A DNA stretch of 64,000 bases from Evansella sp. AB-P1 (GTDB taxonomy: Bacteria; Bacillota; Bacilli; Bacillales; Salisediminibacteriaceae), in contig NZ_JARUKY010000010.1 in NCBI RefSeq assembly GCF_029688925.1, positions 115,070-179,069 of the forward strand. The letters are read 5' to 3'. The translations under genes were made by a program, and so were the position numbers. Every line of letters starts with the position of its first letter. Positions within the stretch are counted from its first letter, which is position 1. Below, piece after piece: positions 29,126 to 38,366 of the stretch. A model generated the notes under the pieces. The model was not told the origin of the DNA, searched no databases, and saw only the letters and a program-made list of their open reading frames with translations.

Positions 29126-30070
29126 TTAAATGTCTAATACAAAATCTTTTAATGCTACTGAAATGTCATCTGCCAATAAACCAAGATGGACCAACAATGC
29201 GATAGCATATACTGCATATTTCACATCTGCCTTCTTCATTCCCCTTATAGTAAAAGGCATATGAATGCCAGCTATTTGAAATTGTAGTTCATCGCCTGAT
29301 TCTTCAACAGAAGTTACATGAAATAAGCATTTGTCAGAAGTACCACAAGTGATAACATCCGTCTTCCATTCCTTTTTCATTAAATCCTTATTATCCCCAT
29401 CGATTGCAAGAACAGCACTTGCCTTCATTCCCTTTTCAAGCTCCATTACAGACTGTATAGCTTCTTCATATGTTGAAAGATTATCTTGTTCAGAAATGTT
29501 TGTAATTATAGAAAAATTTGGATTCATTAACTCACTATAAAACCCAACTTCTTCCCTTGACCCTAAATCTACTTGGGAAAGTAGGACATCTGTATGTGGA
29601 TCCATGTGAAGAACTGAAAGTAAGAAGCTTGTATACTCCCCTTGAATCCCTTTTATTTCATGAACATTAAAAGGGCCATTTAATAAATGCGAAATAATGG
29701 ATTGTGTTATTGTCTTTCCAAAACTACCTGTAACAGTAACTACAGTAGGTTCCACTTCAGCCAAGTACAATTGGGCTAATTTCTTTAAAGCTTCCTCCAC
29801 ATCCTCAACTTCAAATAATATAAAATCATTAGGTATATCGTTAGGAAGTTGGATCCCTTTTTTCCAAAAGGAGGCCACTGCTCCTTTCGATCTTATATCC
29901 TCAATGAATAATGAATCATCGAATATAGTAGAATCAATTGGTAAAAATAAATCTCCTTTTTTCACACCACCTTTATCGATACTAATACCTTTTACTTTAA
30001 CACCTTCCGCTTCACCTATTACATTCATACTAATCGAACGAATAAGTGACATGTCTATACTAGTTCTCAT
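29126..30070 (-). CDS. Truncated, divergent MurF-like protein
   Basis: Occupies the place of murF between murE and mraY but is only 314 residues against about 450. An N-terminal Mur-type domain (about 1-105, with KGISIDKGGVKKGDLFLPID) is followed by a central domain with the loop VTVTGSFGKTITQ in place of GSNGKTTT. The family NN motif (TxGNxNNxxG) is replaced by GIQGEYTSF, EMG by VDLGSREEVG, and the NIGxAHxE histidine by NISEQDN. The protein stops at ISVALKDFVLDI, where the third (ligase C-terminal) domain would begin. It overlaps the murE stop by 11 bases and has a good AGGAG site, so it is probably translated. Catalysis is doubtful; a full-length murF should exist elsewhere. Confidence 0.8.
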   Translation of the reverse strand: MRTSIDMSLIRSISMNVIGEAEGVKVKGISIDKGGVKKGDLFLPIDSTIFDDSLFIEDIRSKGAVASFWKKGIQLPNDIPNDFILFEVEDVEEALKKLAQLYLAEVEPTVVTVTGSFGKTITQSIISHLLNGPFNVHEIKGIQGEYTSFLLSVLHMDPHTDVLLSQVDLGSREEVGFYSELMNPNFSIITNISEQDNLSTYEEAIQSVMELEKGMKASAVLAIDGDNKDLMKKEWKTDVITCGTSDKCLFHVTSVEESGDELQFQIAGIHMPFTIRGMKKADVKYAVYAIALLVHLGLLADDISVALKDFVLDI

Positions 30071-31535
30071 GATTTTGACACTCCTCTACTGCTTCCTTAG
30101 CTACAACACGATCATCAAAATAATGATTCATTTTTCCGATAGTTTGATACGTTTCGTGTCCCTTTCCTGCTATTAATATTACTTCATTCTCTTGAGCTTG
30201 ACGGATCACTTCAAAGATAGCTTCGCGCCGGTTTTCAATTACAGTATAGTTTGATCCAGACATTCCTTGTTCCATATCTTTAATAATATCCAATGGTTCC
30301 TCTGTTCGTGGATTATCCGAGGTTAAATAAACATGATTGGAAAATTCTTCAGCTATTTTAGCCATCAGAGGCCTTTTCCCTTTATCACGATCTCCCCCAC
30401 ACCCAACTACTACGCTTATTTTACCTTTGGCAAATTCTTTAATCGTTTGAAGAACATTTTGTAAGCTATCTGGTGTATGAGCATAATCTACAATCACATG
30501 GAATGGAGCATTAATCTTTAATCTTTCAAACCTTCCAGAAACTCCTTCTACTTTTGATAAGCTAGTCTGTATAACATCTAAACTAATCCCCATTGTATAG
30601 GCAGTAGCTGCTGCTGCGAGAGCATTATAAATAGAAAACGTCCCTGTCATATTCAATTTTATTGGTACTGACTCATTACCAATAGATAAATCAAAGCTAG
30701 CACCAGACTCGTCAAGGTTGATATTAACTGCCTTTAAGTCTGCATCACCTCTGATCCCATAAGTAATGATTGGTGAAGCTGTCATCCTTTCGATCGTGCA
30801 AAATGCTTGATCATCTATATTTAATATAGCTATAGGTTGATTGTCTTTCTTGAAACCATTTCCTAGTTGGGCAAATAACAATCCTTTAGCATAGGTGTAT
30901 CGTTCCATCGTTTCATGAAAATCCAAATGATCTTGTGAAATATTAGTAAACACTGCAATGTCAAAATGACTACCATGCACTCTTCCAAGTTCCAAGGCAT
31001 GAGAGGAAACCTCCATCGTCACTGCATCGACACCTTCTTTTTTCATCTCATAGAAATTTTTTTGAAGTACAAGTGATTCTGGAGTTGTATTATTTACTTC
31101 TACTTTCTTCTCTCCATACTTCATATACATTGTCCCGATTATACCTGTTTTTTTACCTGAATCAGATAGAAGCTTTTCAATTAAATGGGTAGTTGTCGTT
31201 TTGCCATTTGTTCCAGTCACACCAATTAACTGAAACTTTGAAGTTGGATAATCAAAAAACACTGCTGATAGAAGCGCCATAGCACGCTTGGAATTTTTCA
31301 CTTTAACCAATGGTACAGATACATCTATATCCTCTTCTGCTACGATGGCTACAGCACCTTTTTTTACTGCCTCCACTGCAAAATCGTGACCATCAACGGT
31401 AAAGCCTTTAACACAGAAAAATAAACTTCCCTCAGAAACTTCACGAGAATCCATATGGACATTTTGGATGATTGGGTCGCCATGACCAATAAGTTGATAG
31501 GAAGGTAATTCATTTAATAACATACTTAATTGCAT
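30060..31535 (-). CDS. murE: UDP-MurNAc-L-Ala-D-Glu:meso-diaminopimelate ligase
   Basis: Adds the third amino acid to the peptidoglycan stem. In 491 residues: MDSREVSEGSLFFCVKG, ATP loop GVTGTNGKTTTTHLIE, NNTTPESLVLQ, AVTMEVSSHAL, ISQDHLDFH, and the DNPRTEEP motif that selects meso-DAP rather than lysine. The wall is therefore of the A1-gamma DAP type. A TTG at 31553 lies before the AGAGGG site, so the ATG at 31535 is used. A dispersed repeat lies between it and spoVD. Confidence 0.96.
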   Translation of the reverse strand: MQLSMLLNELPSYQLIGHGDPIIQNVHMDSREVSEGSLFFCVKGFTVDGHDFAVEAVKKGAVAIVAEEDIDVSVPLVKVKNSKRAMALLSAVFFDYPTSKFQLIGVTGTNGKTTTTHLIEKLLSDSGKKTGIIGTMYMKYGEKKVEVNNTTPESLVLQKNFYEMKKEGVDAVTMEVSSHALELGRVHGSHFDIAVFTNISQDHLDFHETMERYTYAKGLLFAQLGNGFKKDNQPIAILNIDDQAFCTIERMTASPIITYGIRGDADLKAVNINLDESGASFDLSIGNESVPIKLNMTGTFSIYNALAAAATAYTMGISLDVIQTSLSKVEGVSGRFERLKINAPFHVIVDYAHTPDSLQNVLQTIKEFAKGKISVVVGCGGDRDKGKRPLMAKIAEEFSNHVYLTSDNPRTEEPLDIIKDMEQGMSGSNYTVIENRREAIFEVIRQAQENEVILIAGKGHETYQTIGKMNHYFDDRVVAKEAVEECQNHEN

Positions 31536-31626
31536 ACTATATCCCTCTTTCAATTAACCAAACTTATCTATTTTAATATGAATAACTATTCTTTATTCTA
31601 TGAAAAACACTCTTAATAATAGGGTA

Positions 31627-31933
31627 CCCTGAAAATAACTAAAAGTAATTAATTTTTGAATTTTCAGGGTAGACCTAACATGCAAGTAAACTTCCACCAT
31701 GGAGGATGAAAATGTTCTAACTAAGAGGAGTTCATCCGTTCTATGCGGAAGCTTTCACCACAGGCATAAGTGCGACATCTGTTCATTCTTCACAGTGTCT
31801 TCTTTACCGTGGGGCACGGCCTCAACTTCCTAAAACTTACACAGCAAGCTTTTAGGGGATTTTCGGATCGTGCTGATCCCACTGGAGTCGTCACCCCTCA
31901 CTCCTGAACCGTTCTTATTTTCAGGGTAGACAT
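31627..31933 (+). repeat. Dispersed repeat, family A (copy between spoVD and murE)
   Basis: Begins with a self-complementary ACCCTGAAAAT ... ATTTTCAGGGT and runs from TTTTCAGGGTAGACC (31672) through CACCATGGAGGATGAAAAT, TTCATCCGTTCTATGCGGAA, GCGACATCTGTTCAT and CACAGTGTCTTCTTTACCG. It ends in CTGAACCGTTC ... TTTTCAGGGTAGAC (31918), so the terminal 14-mer is repeated at both ends. Other copies are at 43004, 50462 and, rearranged, 44122. No open frame is conserved. It fills almost all of the 430-base gap. Confidence 0.88.
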
Positions 31934-31965
31934 TTTTTATGTTAGTTTAATCCATAAGTTTCATT

Positions 31966-33903
31966 TTACTGTTCCTCTTCAGGTTTGTCACCCATATATA
32001 TTCTAATGGTTGATCCTGCCTTTACTCGAACTCCTGGTTCAGGCGACTGTAATAACACTTCCTTCCCTTCACCTGAAACATCTAACTTTAATTCATAATA
32101 TGCTTGATTAATTTCTCTTATGGTCAAGCCCTCTAAATCTGGAACTTCAATCACTGGCTCATCGTTCCACATACGTTCCTTTTCAATTTGTCCTCCTCTT
32201 CTTTCTACCCCTAAAGCTCGGAGACTATCCTCCATAATGTTCCCTACTATTGGAGCAGCTACCGTTCCACCAAATTGAATAGTATCTTTCGGGTTATCTA
32301 CTGCAACATAAATAACAATTTGAGGGTCATCTGCAGGAGCAAAACCTATGAAAGAAACAATGTGATTATTTTCTAAATATCGTCCATCTTGAGCTTTCTG
32401 TGCAGTCCCGGTTTTCCCTCCAACACGGTAACCATCAACATACGCATTACGGCCTGACCCTTTTGCTACAACATGCTCTAAAGCTCGGCGAATTTCTGCA
32501 GAAGTTTCCTCTGAGATTACTTCCTGCTTTAATGTAGGGGTCGTTCTAGTAACAACTTCACCAGAAGAAGAATCTATCCACTCTTTCGCTAAATACGGCT
32601 GGTATAATCTACCACCATTTATTGCTGCGGCTACAGCAGCAACTTGTTGAATTGGAGTAACTGAAACCCCTTGACCAAAAGATGTTGTAGCTAATTCTAA
32701 TGGTCCAACTGCATCTAAATTGAATAAAATCCCTGTTCCTTCTCCTTGTAAATCTATACCTGTTTTTTGCCCAAACCCAAAGCTATGAATATAGTCAAAC
32801 AATGTTTCTTTACCTAATTCTTCTCCCAGAGCAACAAAGCCAGGGTTACATGAATTTTGTACAACCTCTAAATATGTTTGAGATCCATGACCACCTTTTT
32901 TCCAACATCTTAGCCTATGTCCTGAAACTTCGATATACCCTGGATCATGAAACGAATCATTGTCTAAATCAACAATCCCTTCCTCTAATGCTGCTGCTAA
33001 AGTAATAATCTTAAAAGTTGATCCTGGTTCATATTGACTCCAAACAGGTTTATTTTGATTATAAATTTCAGGAGGAACCTTCCTAAATTGTTCTGGATCA
33101 TAGTCTGGTCTTGATGACATCCCTAAAATTTCTCCAGTATTAGGATCCATGGCAATAGCAATAGCACCATCTGGATTATAAGTAGCTTCAGCATTATCCA
33201 ACTCCCGTTCGATAATGGTTTGCACTTTAGAATCAATGGTTAATTTCAAGTGTTGGCCATCTACAGGAGCAGTATACTCGTCCGCTAACCCTGGCATTCT
33301 CGTTCCCCTAGCTGTTGAATAGAAAGACACATACCCTTTTTCACCAGAAAGCTTTTCATCATAATATAATTCCAGTCCAGTTAGACCTTGATTATCAATA
33401 CCTGCAAACCCTAACACATGGGATAAATATTGTCCGAATGGATAATGGCGCCTATTATCCTCTGCAATAAAAACACCATCTAACCTTAATTCCCTCACTT
33501 CATTAGCTAATTCATTACTCATTTTTCTACCCTCAGGATTTATTCGTACGATGTGTTCGTTTTTCGTAACTAGTTCATACGCCCTTTGTCTATCCATCCT
33601 TAGTACTTCTGCTAACTGTGTAGCTACATTAGCAGGATCAGAAATTTGTCTCGGTACAACGAGGACAGAGGGGGCACTAACATTCGTTGCTAACGCTATT
33701 CCATTCCTGTCTAAAATTTCTCCTCGTTTTGCTTCAAAAGGTATATCTCTACTCCAAGAATTTTCAGCCCTTGTAGATATTTCATCCCCCATAACTAACT
33801 GAACAACACCTAATCGAATGATCATAACTAAAAATACGACTAAACCTACACTCAACGCTAAAATAAGACGTTTTCGAACCGTTACATTAGATACCCTTTT
33901 CAT
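31966..33903 (-). CDS. spoVD: Stage V sporulation class B penicillin-binding protein SpoVD
   Basis: Transpeptidase partner of SpoVE for spore cortex peptidoglycan. The 645 residues have a membrane anchor (LILALSVGLVVFLVMIIRLGV), a PBP dimerisation domain (KRGEILDRNGIALATN), the transpeptidase motifs GSTFK (about 300), SCN (about 355) and KTGTAQK (about 495), and one C-terminal PASTA domain (EVPDLEGLTIREINQAYYEL). One PASTA unit distinguishes it from the adjacent pbpB, as in B. subtilis. A GGGGAGG site fixes the ATG at 33903. A CATAGTGT element upstream weakly resembles a sigma-E -10. Confidence 0.92.
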   Translation of the reverse strand: MKRVSNVTVRKRLILALSVGLVVFLVMIIRLGVVQLVMGDEISTRAENSWSRDIPFEAKRGEILDRNGIALATNVSAPSVLVVPRQISDPANVATQLAEVLRMDRQRAYELVTKNEHIVRINPEGRKMSNELANEVRELRLDGVFIAEDNRRHYPFGQYLSHVLGFAGIDNQGLTGLELYYDEKLSGEKGYVSFYSTARGTRMPGLADEYTAPVDGQHLKLTIDSKVQTIIERELDNAEATYNPDGAIAIAMDPNTGEILGMSSRPDYDPEQFRKVPPEIYNQNKPVWSQYEPGSTFKIITLAAALEEGIVDLDNDSFHDPGYIEVSGHRLRCWKKGGHGSQTYLEVVQNSCNPGFVALGEELGKETLFDYIHSFGFGQKTGIDLQGEGTGILFNLDAVGPLELATTSFGQGVSVTPIQQVAAVAAAINGGRLYQPYLAKEWIDSSSGEVVTRTTPTLKQEVISEETSAEIRRALEHVVAKGSGRNAYVDGYRVGGKTGTAQKAQDGRYLENNHIVSFIGFAPADDPQIVIYVAVDNPKDTIQFGGTVAAPIVGNIMEDSLRALGVERRGGQIEKERMWNDEPVIEVPDLEGLTIREINQAYYELKLDVSGEGKEVLLQSPEPGVRVKAGSTIRIYMGDKPEEEQ

Positions 33904-33950
33904 CTCCAAACCTCCCCATGTTCAAACACTATGGCTTGATTCAGACATAT

Positions 33951-33984
33951 GAAAATTATGGACAGGTTAGAACCTGTCCATAAT
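33951..33984 (-). terminator. Hairpin terminator between pbpB and spoVD
   Basis: Perfect 14-bp stem ATTATGGACAGGTT / AACCTGTCCATAAT with a two-base loop, followed by TTTTC on the minus strand. It lies about 40 bases after the pbpB stop. The short T run makes it a partial terminator or mRNA end stabiliser. Confidence 0.7.
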
Positions 33985-34022
33985 GAATAATCACGTTTTT
34001 AGTTATTTTCTCATAATTACTA

Positions 34023-36221
34023 TTAATCTTGTATGAATATTTCTTCCTCTTCAAGTATCTCTTCTGTTTCTTCTACTATGTCATCGGAATCTGTATGTTC
34101 TTCTCCTGGTAAAACCAAATGAACAATCAATCTTTCAGAGCTGCTTAGATTCGTTCCAGGATCTGGATTTTGAGAATGAACGAAGCCATTACCTTGAATT
34201 GTTACCTCTATATCTAAGAGCTTTTGAAGAGCATATACATTCCTTAAAGACCAGCCAGACATATTAGGCAAGTGTATATTCTCACTGTCTGTTTTGATAA
34301 AAAACTTTTCTCCAGTCATTACCTTTTCTAGAGGGAATGGGTACTGTGATTCAACAGTTGAACCGTCGCCTAATATTACTGCCTTAAAGCCTAAAGAATT
34401 CAATTCTTCTGCTACACTTGTGACACTCTCACCACGATAATCTTTTATTTCAGCACTATCATCTCTGTCATTCCCCTCAGCTTCAGTAGGAGAAATATTT
34501 AAATATTGCAGACTTTGCTGCATTACCGGCTTAAAAATCATCGATACTGGTATGGAGCCAGATTCATATTCATCAATTTTCGGACGATCTACAGCAACAT
34601 AAACGATAATTTCAGGATCTTCAGCTGGCGCCATTCCAAGAAAAGAAAACACAGAATTACCATGGCCATCTAAATAGCCACTTCCATCTTCCTTTAATAT
34701 TTGAGCTGTCCCTGTTTTCCCAGCAACACGATATCCATCAATAGCATATTGTCTACCTGTCCCTACCTCAGAGGTAATTACTGATTCTAACTTTTCTAAT
34801 ACTTTTTTTGATGTCTGCTCAGAAATTGGATTCCCAACAATCTCTGGAGAACTTTCTTCAATAACACTTCCATCATCAGAAGAGACTATTCGATCTATTA
34901 TATATGGCCTCATCATTTCACCATTGTTTGCTATCGCTGTTGCCGCTTGTATTTGTTGGATCGGTGTTACTGCTGTTGCTTGTCCAAAAGCGGTAGTAGC
35001 TGCATCAATACGATATCTGTTTGCAATCGACCCGGAAATTTCATTAGGAAGATCGACACCTGTAGGACTTGAAAAGCCAAAGGCATCCATATATTCAAAC
35101 ACACGTTCCGAACCTAAATTCTCTAGCGCTAATATTGAGAAAGCAACATTTGAGGACCTTTGGAAGCCTTCATCAAATGAAATTCTCCCCCAACCACCTC
35201 TATTATGATCTCTTATTGTATCCGGTCCAATTTGATAGGATCCAGACTGGAACAATTTATCCCCATCATAAACTCCTTCTTCTATTGCAGCAGCTAAGGT
35301 AAACATTTTCATAGTTGATCCAGGCTCAAATCTTGATGCAACATTAAAATTCGTATAATTTTCAATAGTTTCATATTGATTTGGGTTAAAGCTAGGGCGA
35401 TTAGACATACCCAAGATTTCTCCAGTTTTTGCATTCACTACAATAGCCATCATTCGTTCAGGTTCATATTCTTCATCTACTTGATTCATTGTTTGTTCTA
35501 ATGCCATCTGTATTTTCGTATCGATCGTTAGAAAAACATTATCACCATTTTTAGGTGGATCGATCATTTCATTCGCATTAGGCAACCTGCGATTTAAACC
35601 ATCCCTTTGATATGTAATTCGTCCATTTTCCTCTTGTAAATACTCATTCAAACTATTTTCTAACCCCATCCTTGCTACAGACATATCTCTTTCTGTGTAA
35701 CCTAACACATGGGATGCAAACGTTTGTTTAGGATAAAATCTTCGGGGATCTTCACGAAAACCAATACCAGGAAGTTCTAATTCTTCTATTTCTTTCATTT
35801 TTTCATAGCTTAAGTTTTTTGCCCTTGGTCCGAGTTCCACTTGAACTCTGCCTTCTTGACTTAAGTATTGATATAAGCTAGACGAATCTATATCTAAGAC
35901 TGTACTTAATTGCTGTGCAGTTCTTTCTGGATCTTCTACTCTATTATCATATCTTTCATCAAGTAAAGCCACAACGGTATACGAAGTGATCTCTTCAGCT
36001 AAAACATCACCATTTCTATCAAGAATAGACCCACGTTGTCCTTCTAGCACAATTGATTGTGTCCATCTTCTTTCAAGGAGTTCCTCTAAATTATGACCTT
36101 GTACTTCTTTTGCTGCTTGTATATAAACAAATCTTGAAAATAACATCAAAGTCACAAGAAGAAATAATGTTAAGATGATAAGGCCACGTTTTATAATAAT
36201 CTTTCTTTTATTATGTTCCAC
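34023..36221 (-). CDS. pbpB: Class B penicillin-binding protein 2B (septal transpeptidase)
   Basis: Essential division transpeptidase working with FtsW. In 732 residues: membrane anchor (LIILTLFLLVTLMLFSRFVYI), dimerisation domain (EGQRGSILDRNGDVLAEE), transpeptidase GSTMK (about 310), SSN (about 365) and KTGTAQ (about 505), then two PASTA-like units (about 590-700). The tail is strongly acidic (SDDIVEETEEILEEEEIFIQ). A TTG at 36236 overlaps the GGAGG site; the GTG at 36221, eight bases after it, is preferred. It lies between ftsL and spoVD as in B. subtilis. Confidence 0.93.
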   Translation of the reverse strand: MEHNKRKIIIKRGLIILTLFLLVTLMLFSRFVYIQAAKEVQGHNLEELLERRWTQSIVLEGQRGSILDRNGDVLAEEITSYTVVALLDERYDNRVEDPERTAQQLSTVLDIDSSSLYQYLSQEGRVQVELGPRAKNLSYEKMKEIEELELPGIGFREDPRRFYPKQTFASHVLGYTERDMSVARMGLENSLNEYLQEENGRITYQRDGLNRRLPNANEMIDPPKNGDNVFLTIDTKIQMALEQTMNQVDEEYEPERMMAIVVNAKTGEILGMSNRPSFNPNQYETIENYTNFNVASRFEPGSTMKMFTLAAAIEEGVYDGDKLFQSGSYQIGPDTIRDHNRGGWGRISFDEGFQRSSNVAFSILALENLGSERVFEYMDAFGFSSPTGVDLPNEISGSIANRYRIDAATTAFGQATAVTPIQQIQAATAIANNGEMMRPYIIDRIVSSDDGSVIEESSPEIVGNPISEQTSKKVLEKLESVITSEVGTGRQYAIDGYRVAGKTGTAQILKEDGSGYLDGHGNSVFSFLGMAPAEDPEIIVYVAVDRPKIDEYESGSIPVSMIFKPVMQQSLQYLNISPTEAEGNDRDDSAEIKDYRGESVTSVAEELNSLGFKAVILGDGSTVESQYPFPLEKVMTGEKFFIKTDSENIHLPNMSGWSLRNVYALQKLLDIEVTIQGNGFVHSQNPDPGTNLSSSERLIVHLVLPGEEHTDSDDIVEETEEILEEEEIFIQD

Positions 36222-36245
36222 CTTATCAACCTCCAATAAATTCTA

Positions 36246-36608
36246 TTAATTCGTAGGATGGGCAAATTTCACATTCCCATCATCTAGAGTCATCCCCATT
36301 TCCTTTGCTCTTGACAAAATCACGTCAGGATCTGACATTTCCATCACTTGTAAAGTAAGACCATCATTCACACTAAGCTGTTGTTGAATTTCATATTCAG
36401 ATTGTTGAATTTGGTGGTTAGTCATATAGATGGTTGCATAGTTTGAAATCACTAAATAGAGGGCAAAAACTACGACTAATAATGTACTAGCATAAATCAA
36501 TTTTTCCCCTTTTGTAATCCCACCTTTTCGAACAAGGTGTTTGACTTTTTTCTCTTTTACAGGCTTATAAATCGTTTGTTGTGTTTGCCTTTGCACAGCT
36601 TGGTTCAT
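36246..36608 (-). CDS. ftsL: Cell-division protein FtsL
   Basis: Small bitopic divisome protein forming a coiled-coil complex with DivIC and DivIB. The 120 residues have a basic cytoplasmic part (1-36), one membrane segment (LIYASTLLVVVFALYLVI) and an extracytoplasmic coiled coil ending EMGMTLDDGNVKFAHP. FtsL is poorly conserved; the call rests on topology, size and position between rsmH and pbpB. GAGGAGG precedes the ATG. Confidence 0.92.
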   Translation of the reverse strand: MNQAVQRQTQQTIYKPVKEKKVKHLVRKGGITKGEKLIYASTLLVVVFALYLVISNYATIYMTNHQIQQSEYEIQQQLSVNDGLTLQVMEMSDPDVILSRAKEMGMTLDDGNVKFAHPTN

Positions 36609-36622
36609 GATTAGTCCTCCTC

Positions 36623-37558
36623 TTAATTATTTTTCTCTGCTATTCGCAATTTCGCCGATTGAGATCTTGAGTTATTTTCCAATTCTAATTCATTTGCTAA
36701 AATGGGTTTACGATTTACTAAGATTAGTTCCGTTGGGTATTCTTCTGGAATGATGGGCAAATCCTTAGGAAGATCCTCCCTCGTGCTTCTTTGTTTAAAC
36801 ACTTGCTTACATATTCTATCTTCTAAAGAATGAAACGTAATAACTGCTACTCTCCCCTTCGGAGCTGTCATATCAATAGCATCATTTAAAGCTTGCTCAA
36901 AAACATTTAATTCATCATTCACTGCAATTCTAATTGCTTGAAATGTTCGCTTAGCTGGATGACCGCCTTTTCTTCTAGCTGGAGCTGGAATAGCATCTTT
37001 AATAATATCAACTAGTTCAAAGGTTGTTTCTATAGGTTTAATTTCACGACTTTTTTCTATTTTTCTTGCTATTTGCTTTGCAAACCGTTCTTCTCCATAT
37101 CTAGAAATAATTCTCATTATGTCCTGGAAAGTCCATTCATTAACAACTTCAAATGCTGTTAGTATTTGTCCCCTATCCATCCTCATATCAAGTGGTGCAT
37201 CAAAACGATAGCTAAAACCACGTTCAGGCTCATCAAATTGAGGTGATGAAACACCAAGATCAAAAACGAAACCATTCACTTTTTCAAAGCCTCGTTCTAT
37301 TAATTCTTCCTTTAAGAATTGAAAGTTTCGATGTACAAAAATGATTCGATCACTATAAGCGGAAAGTCTTTTTCTTGCATGGGATAATGCTACTTCATCT
37401 TGATCAAAAGCGATGAGCTTCCCATTTTCATTCAAATGAGAAAGAATACGTTCACTATGTCCTCCTCCACCTAATGTACAATCCACATACACTCCGTCAG
37501 GTTGAATATTAAGTCCATGTACCGTTTCTTCCTTTAATACTGTTTCATGTTCAAACAA
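36623..37558 (-). CDS. rsmH: 16S rRNA m4C1402 methyltransferase
   Basis: SAM-dependent N4-methylation of C1402 in 16S rRNA. The 311 residues include [16 protein letters not shown] (SAM loop), [63 protein letters not shown] and [11 protein letters not shown]. The start is TTG at 37558, nine bases after GGGAGG; the next ATG would drop family-conserved residues. It follows mraZ as in almost all dcw clusters. Confidence 0.96.
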   Translation of the reverse strand: MFEHETVLKEETVHGLNIQPDGVYVDCTLGGGGHSERILSHLNENGKLIAFDQDEVALSHARKRLSAYSDRIIFVHRNFQFLKEELIERGFEKVNGFVFDLGVSSPQFDEPERGFSYRFDAPLDMRMDRGQILTAFEVVNEWTFQDIMRIISRYGEERFAKQIARKIEKSREIKPIETTFELVDIIKDAIPAPARRKGGHPAKRTFQAIRIAVNDELNVFEQALNDAIDMTAPKGRVAVITFHSLEDRICKQVFKQRSTREDLPKDLPIIPEEYPTELILVNRKPILANELELENNSRSQSAKLRIAEKNN

Positions 37559-37635
37559 TGATGTAAGCCTCCCTTATGAAGAAAATGTTATTTAATGATT
37601 GGGGAAATAAACTATTGATATGTAAATAGAGTTTT

Positions 37636-38067
37636 TTATAATTCAAAATCAACGATCCCCTCAGCGATTTCTGCAAAGGATTCCTCTGATTCTGCAAAAT
37701 ATTCATCCCAAATATCCTTACTCCATATTTCTACCCGACTAGAAACCCCTATAACGACACACTCTTTTTCGAGTTGTGCAAAGGATCGCAAAGTAGACGG
37801 GATATTAACTCTCCCTTGCTTATCTAGCTCACTTTCTGTTGCACCAGAAAAGAAAAATCGAGTGAATGCACGAGCATCCTTTTTTGTAAAAGGTAATGTT
37901 TTTAGTTTCTGTTCTAATTGTCTCCATTCTTGCTCAGGATAAACAAATAAACATTTATCCATGCCTCTTGTAACAACGAAGGCGGATCCTAGCTCTTCAC
38001 GAAATTTAGCTGGAATAATCATCCTACCTTTTTCATCAATCGTATGATGAAACTCGCCCATGAACAT
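37636..38067 (-). CDS. mraZ: Transcriptional regulator MraZ
   Basis: Ring-forming DNA-binding protein at the head of the division cluster, with two AbrB-like MraZ domains in 143 residues ([24 protein letters not shown], residues 1-24 in part, and [19 protein letters not shown], about 76). It binds repeated boxes in its own promoter and controls dcw genes. Five such boxes (GTGG type) lie upstream at 10-11 bp intervals. A GGAGGG site precedes the ATG. Confidence 0.95.
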   Translation of the reverse strand: MFMGEFHHTIDEKGRMIIPAKFREELGSAFVVTRGMDKCLFVYPEQEWRQLEQKLKTLPFTKKDARAFTRFFFSGATESELDKQGRVNIPSTLRSFAQLEKECVVIGVSSRVEIWSKDIWDEYFAESEESFAEIAEGIVDFEL

Positions 38068-38083
38068 AGGAATCCACCTCCCT

Positions 38084-38128
38084 CCACTTTATAACACTAA
38101 TTTACCACATCCCCCCACTTTTAACCAC
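38084..38128 (-). promoter_or_regulatory. Candidate MraZ operator (phased GTGG boxes)
   Basis: On the minus strand GTGG or GTGT recurs with its plus-strand complement starting at 38084, 38094, 38105, 38115 and 38125, intervals of 10, 11, 10 and 10 bp, so all boxes face one side of the helix. Two match AAAGTGG. MraZ is known to bind direct repeats of this kind upstream of its own gene in other bacteria. Confidence 0.6.
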
Positions 38129-38205
38129 CAACTTTATAAAATTTATAGTTAAAAGACCTATTTTCATGGGGACGGTTCTATTGAGTCTTCGTTTGGAAAA
38201 CCAAA

Positions 38206-38295
38206 ATAAGATAAGCGCAAGGCGCCCCAATTACGTCTAAGTACAGCCTACGTCCTGTGGGCAAAGGTTAAATCATCGACATCCTGTCTCCTAGA
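38206..38295 (+). repeat. Dispersed repeat, family B (partial, degenerate copy)
   Basis: Starts with AATAAGATAAGCGCAAGGCG and continues CCCCAATTACGTCTAAGTAC, GCCTACGTCCTGTGGGC and ATCGACATCCTGTCTCCT. Better copies are at 42062, 60066 and 63777. The outer stem is decayed in this copy. It lies between bshC and the mraZ operator. Confidence 0.8.
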
Positions 38296-38330
38296 TACCT
38301 TACGTAGAGTGAAAATTTTCTTTATCTTTC

Positions 38331-38362
38331 AAAAAAAACAACCCTGCAAAAGCAGAGTTGTT
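38331..38362 (-). terminator. Terminator of bshC
   Basis: Minus strand: stem ACAACTCTGC-type arm pairing with GCAGGGTTGT around TTTT, followed by T8, directly after the bshC stop. Confidence 0.85.
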
Positions 38363-38366
38363 GTCA

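Noticed and set aside
33915..33945. Sigma-E promoter before spoVD (TCATATG ... CATAGTGT)
   Set aside because: Spacing of about 12 bp and several mismatches; too weak to list as a feature.
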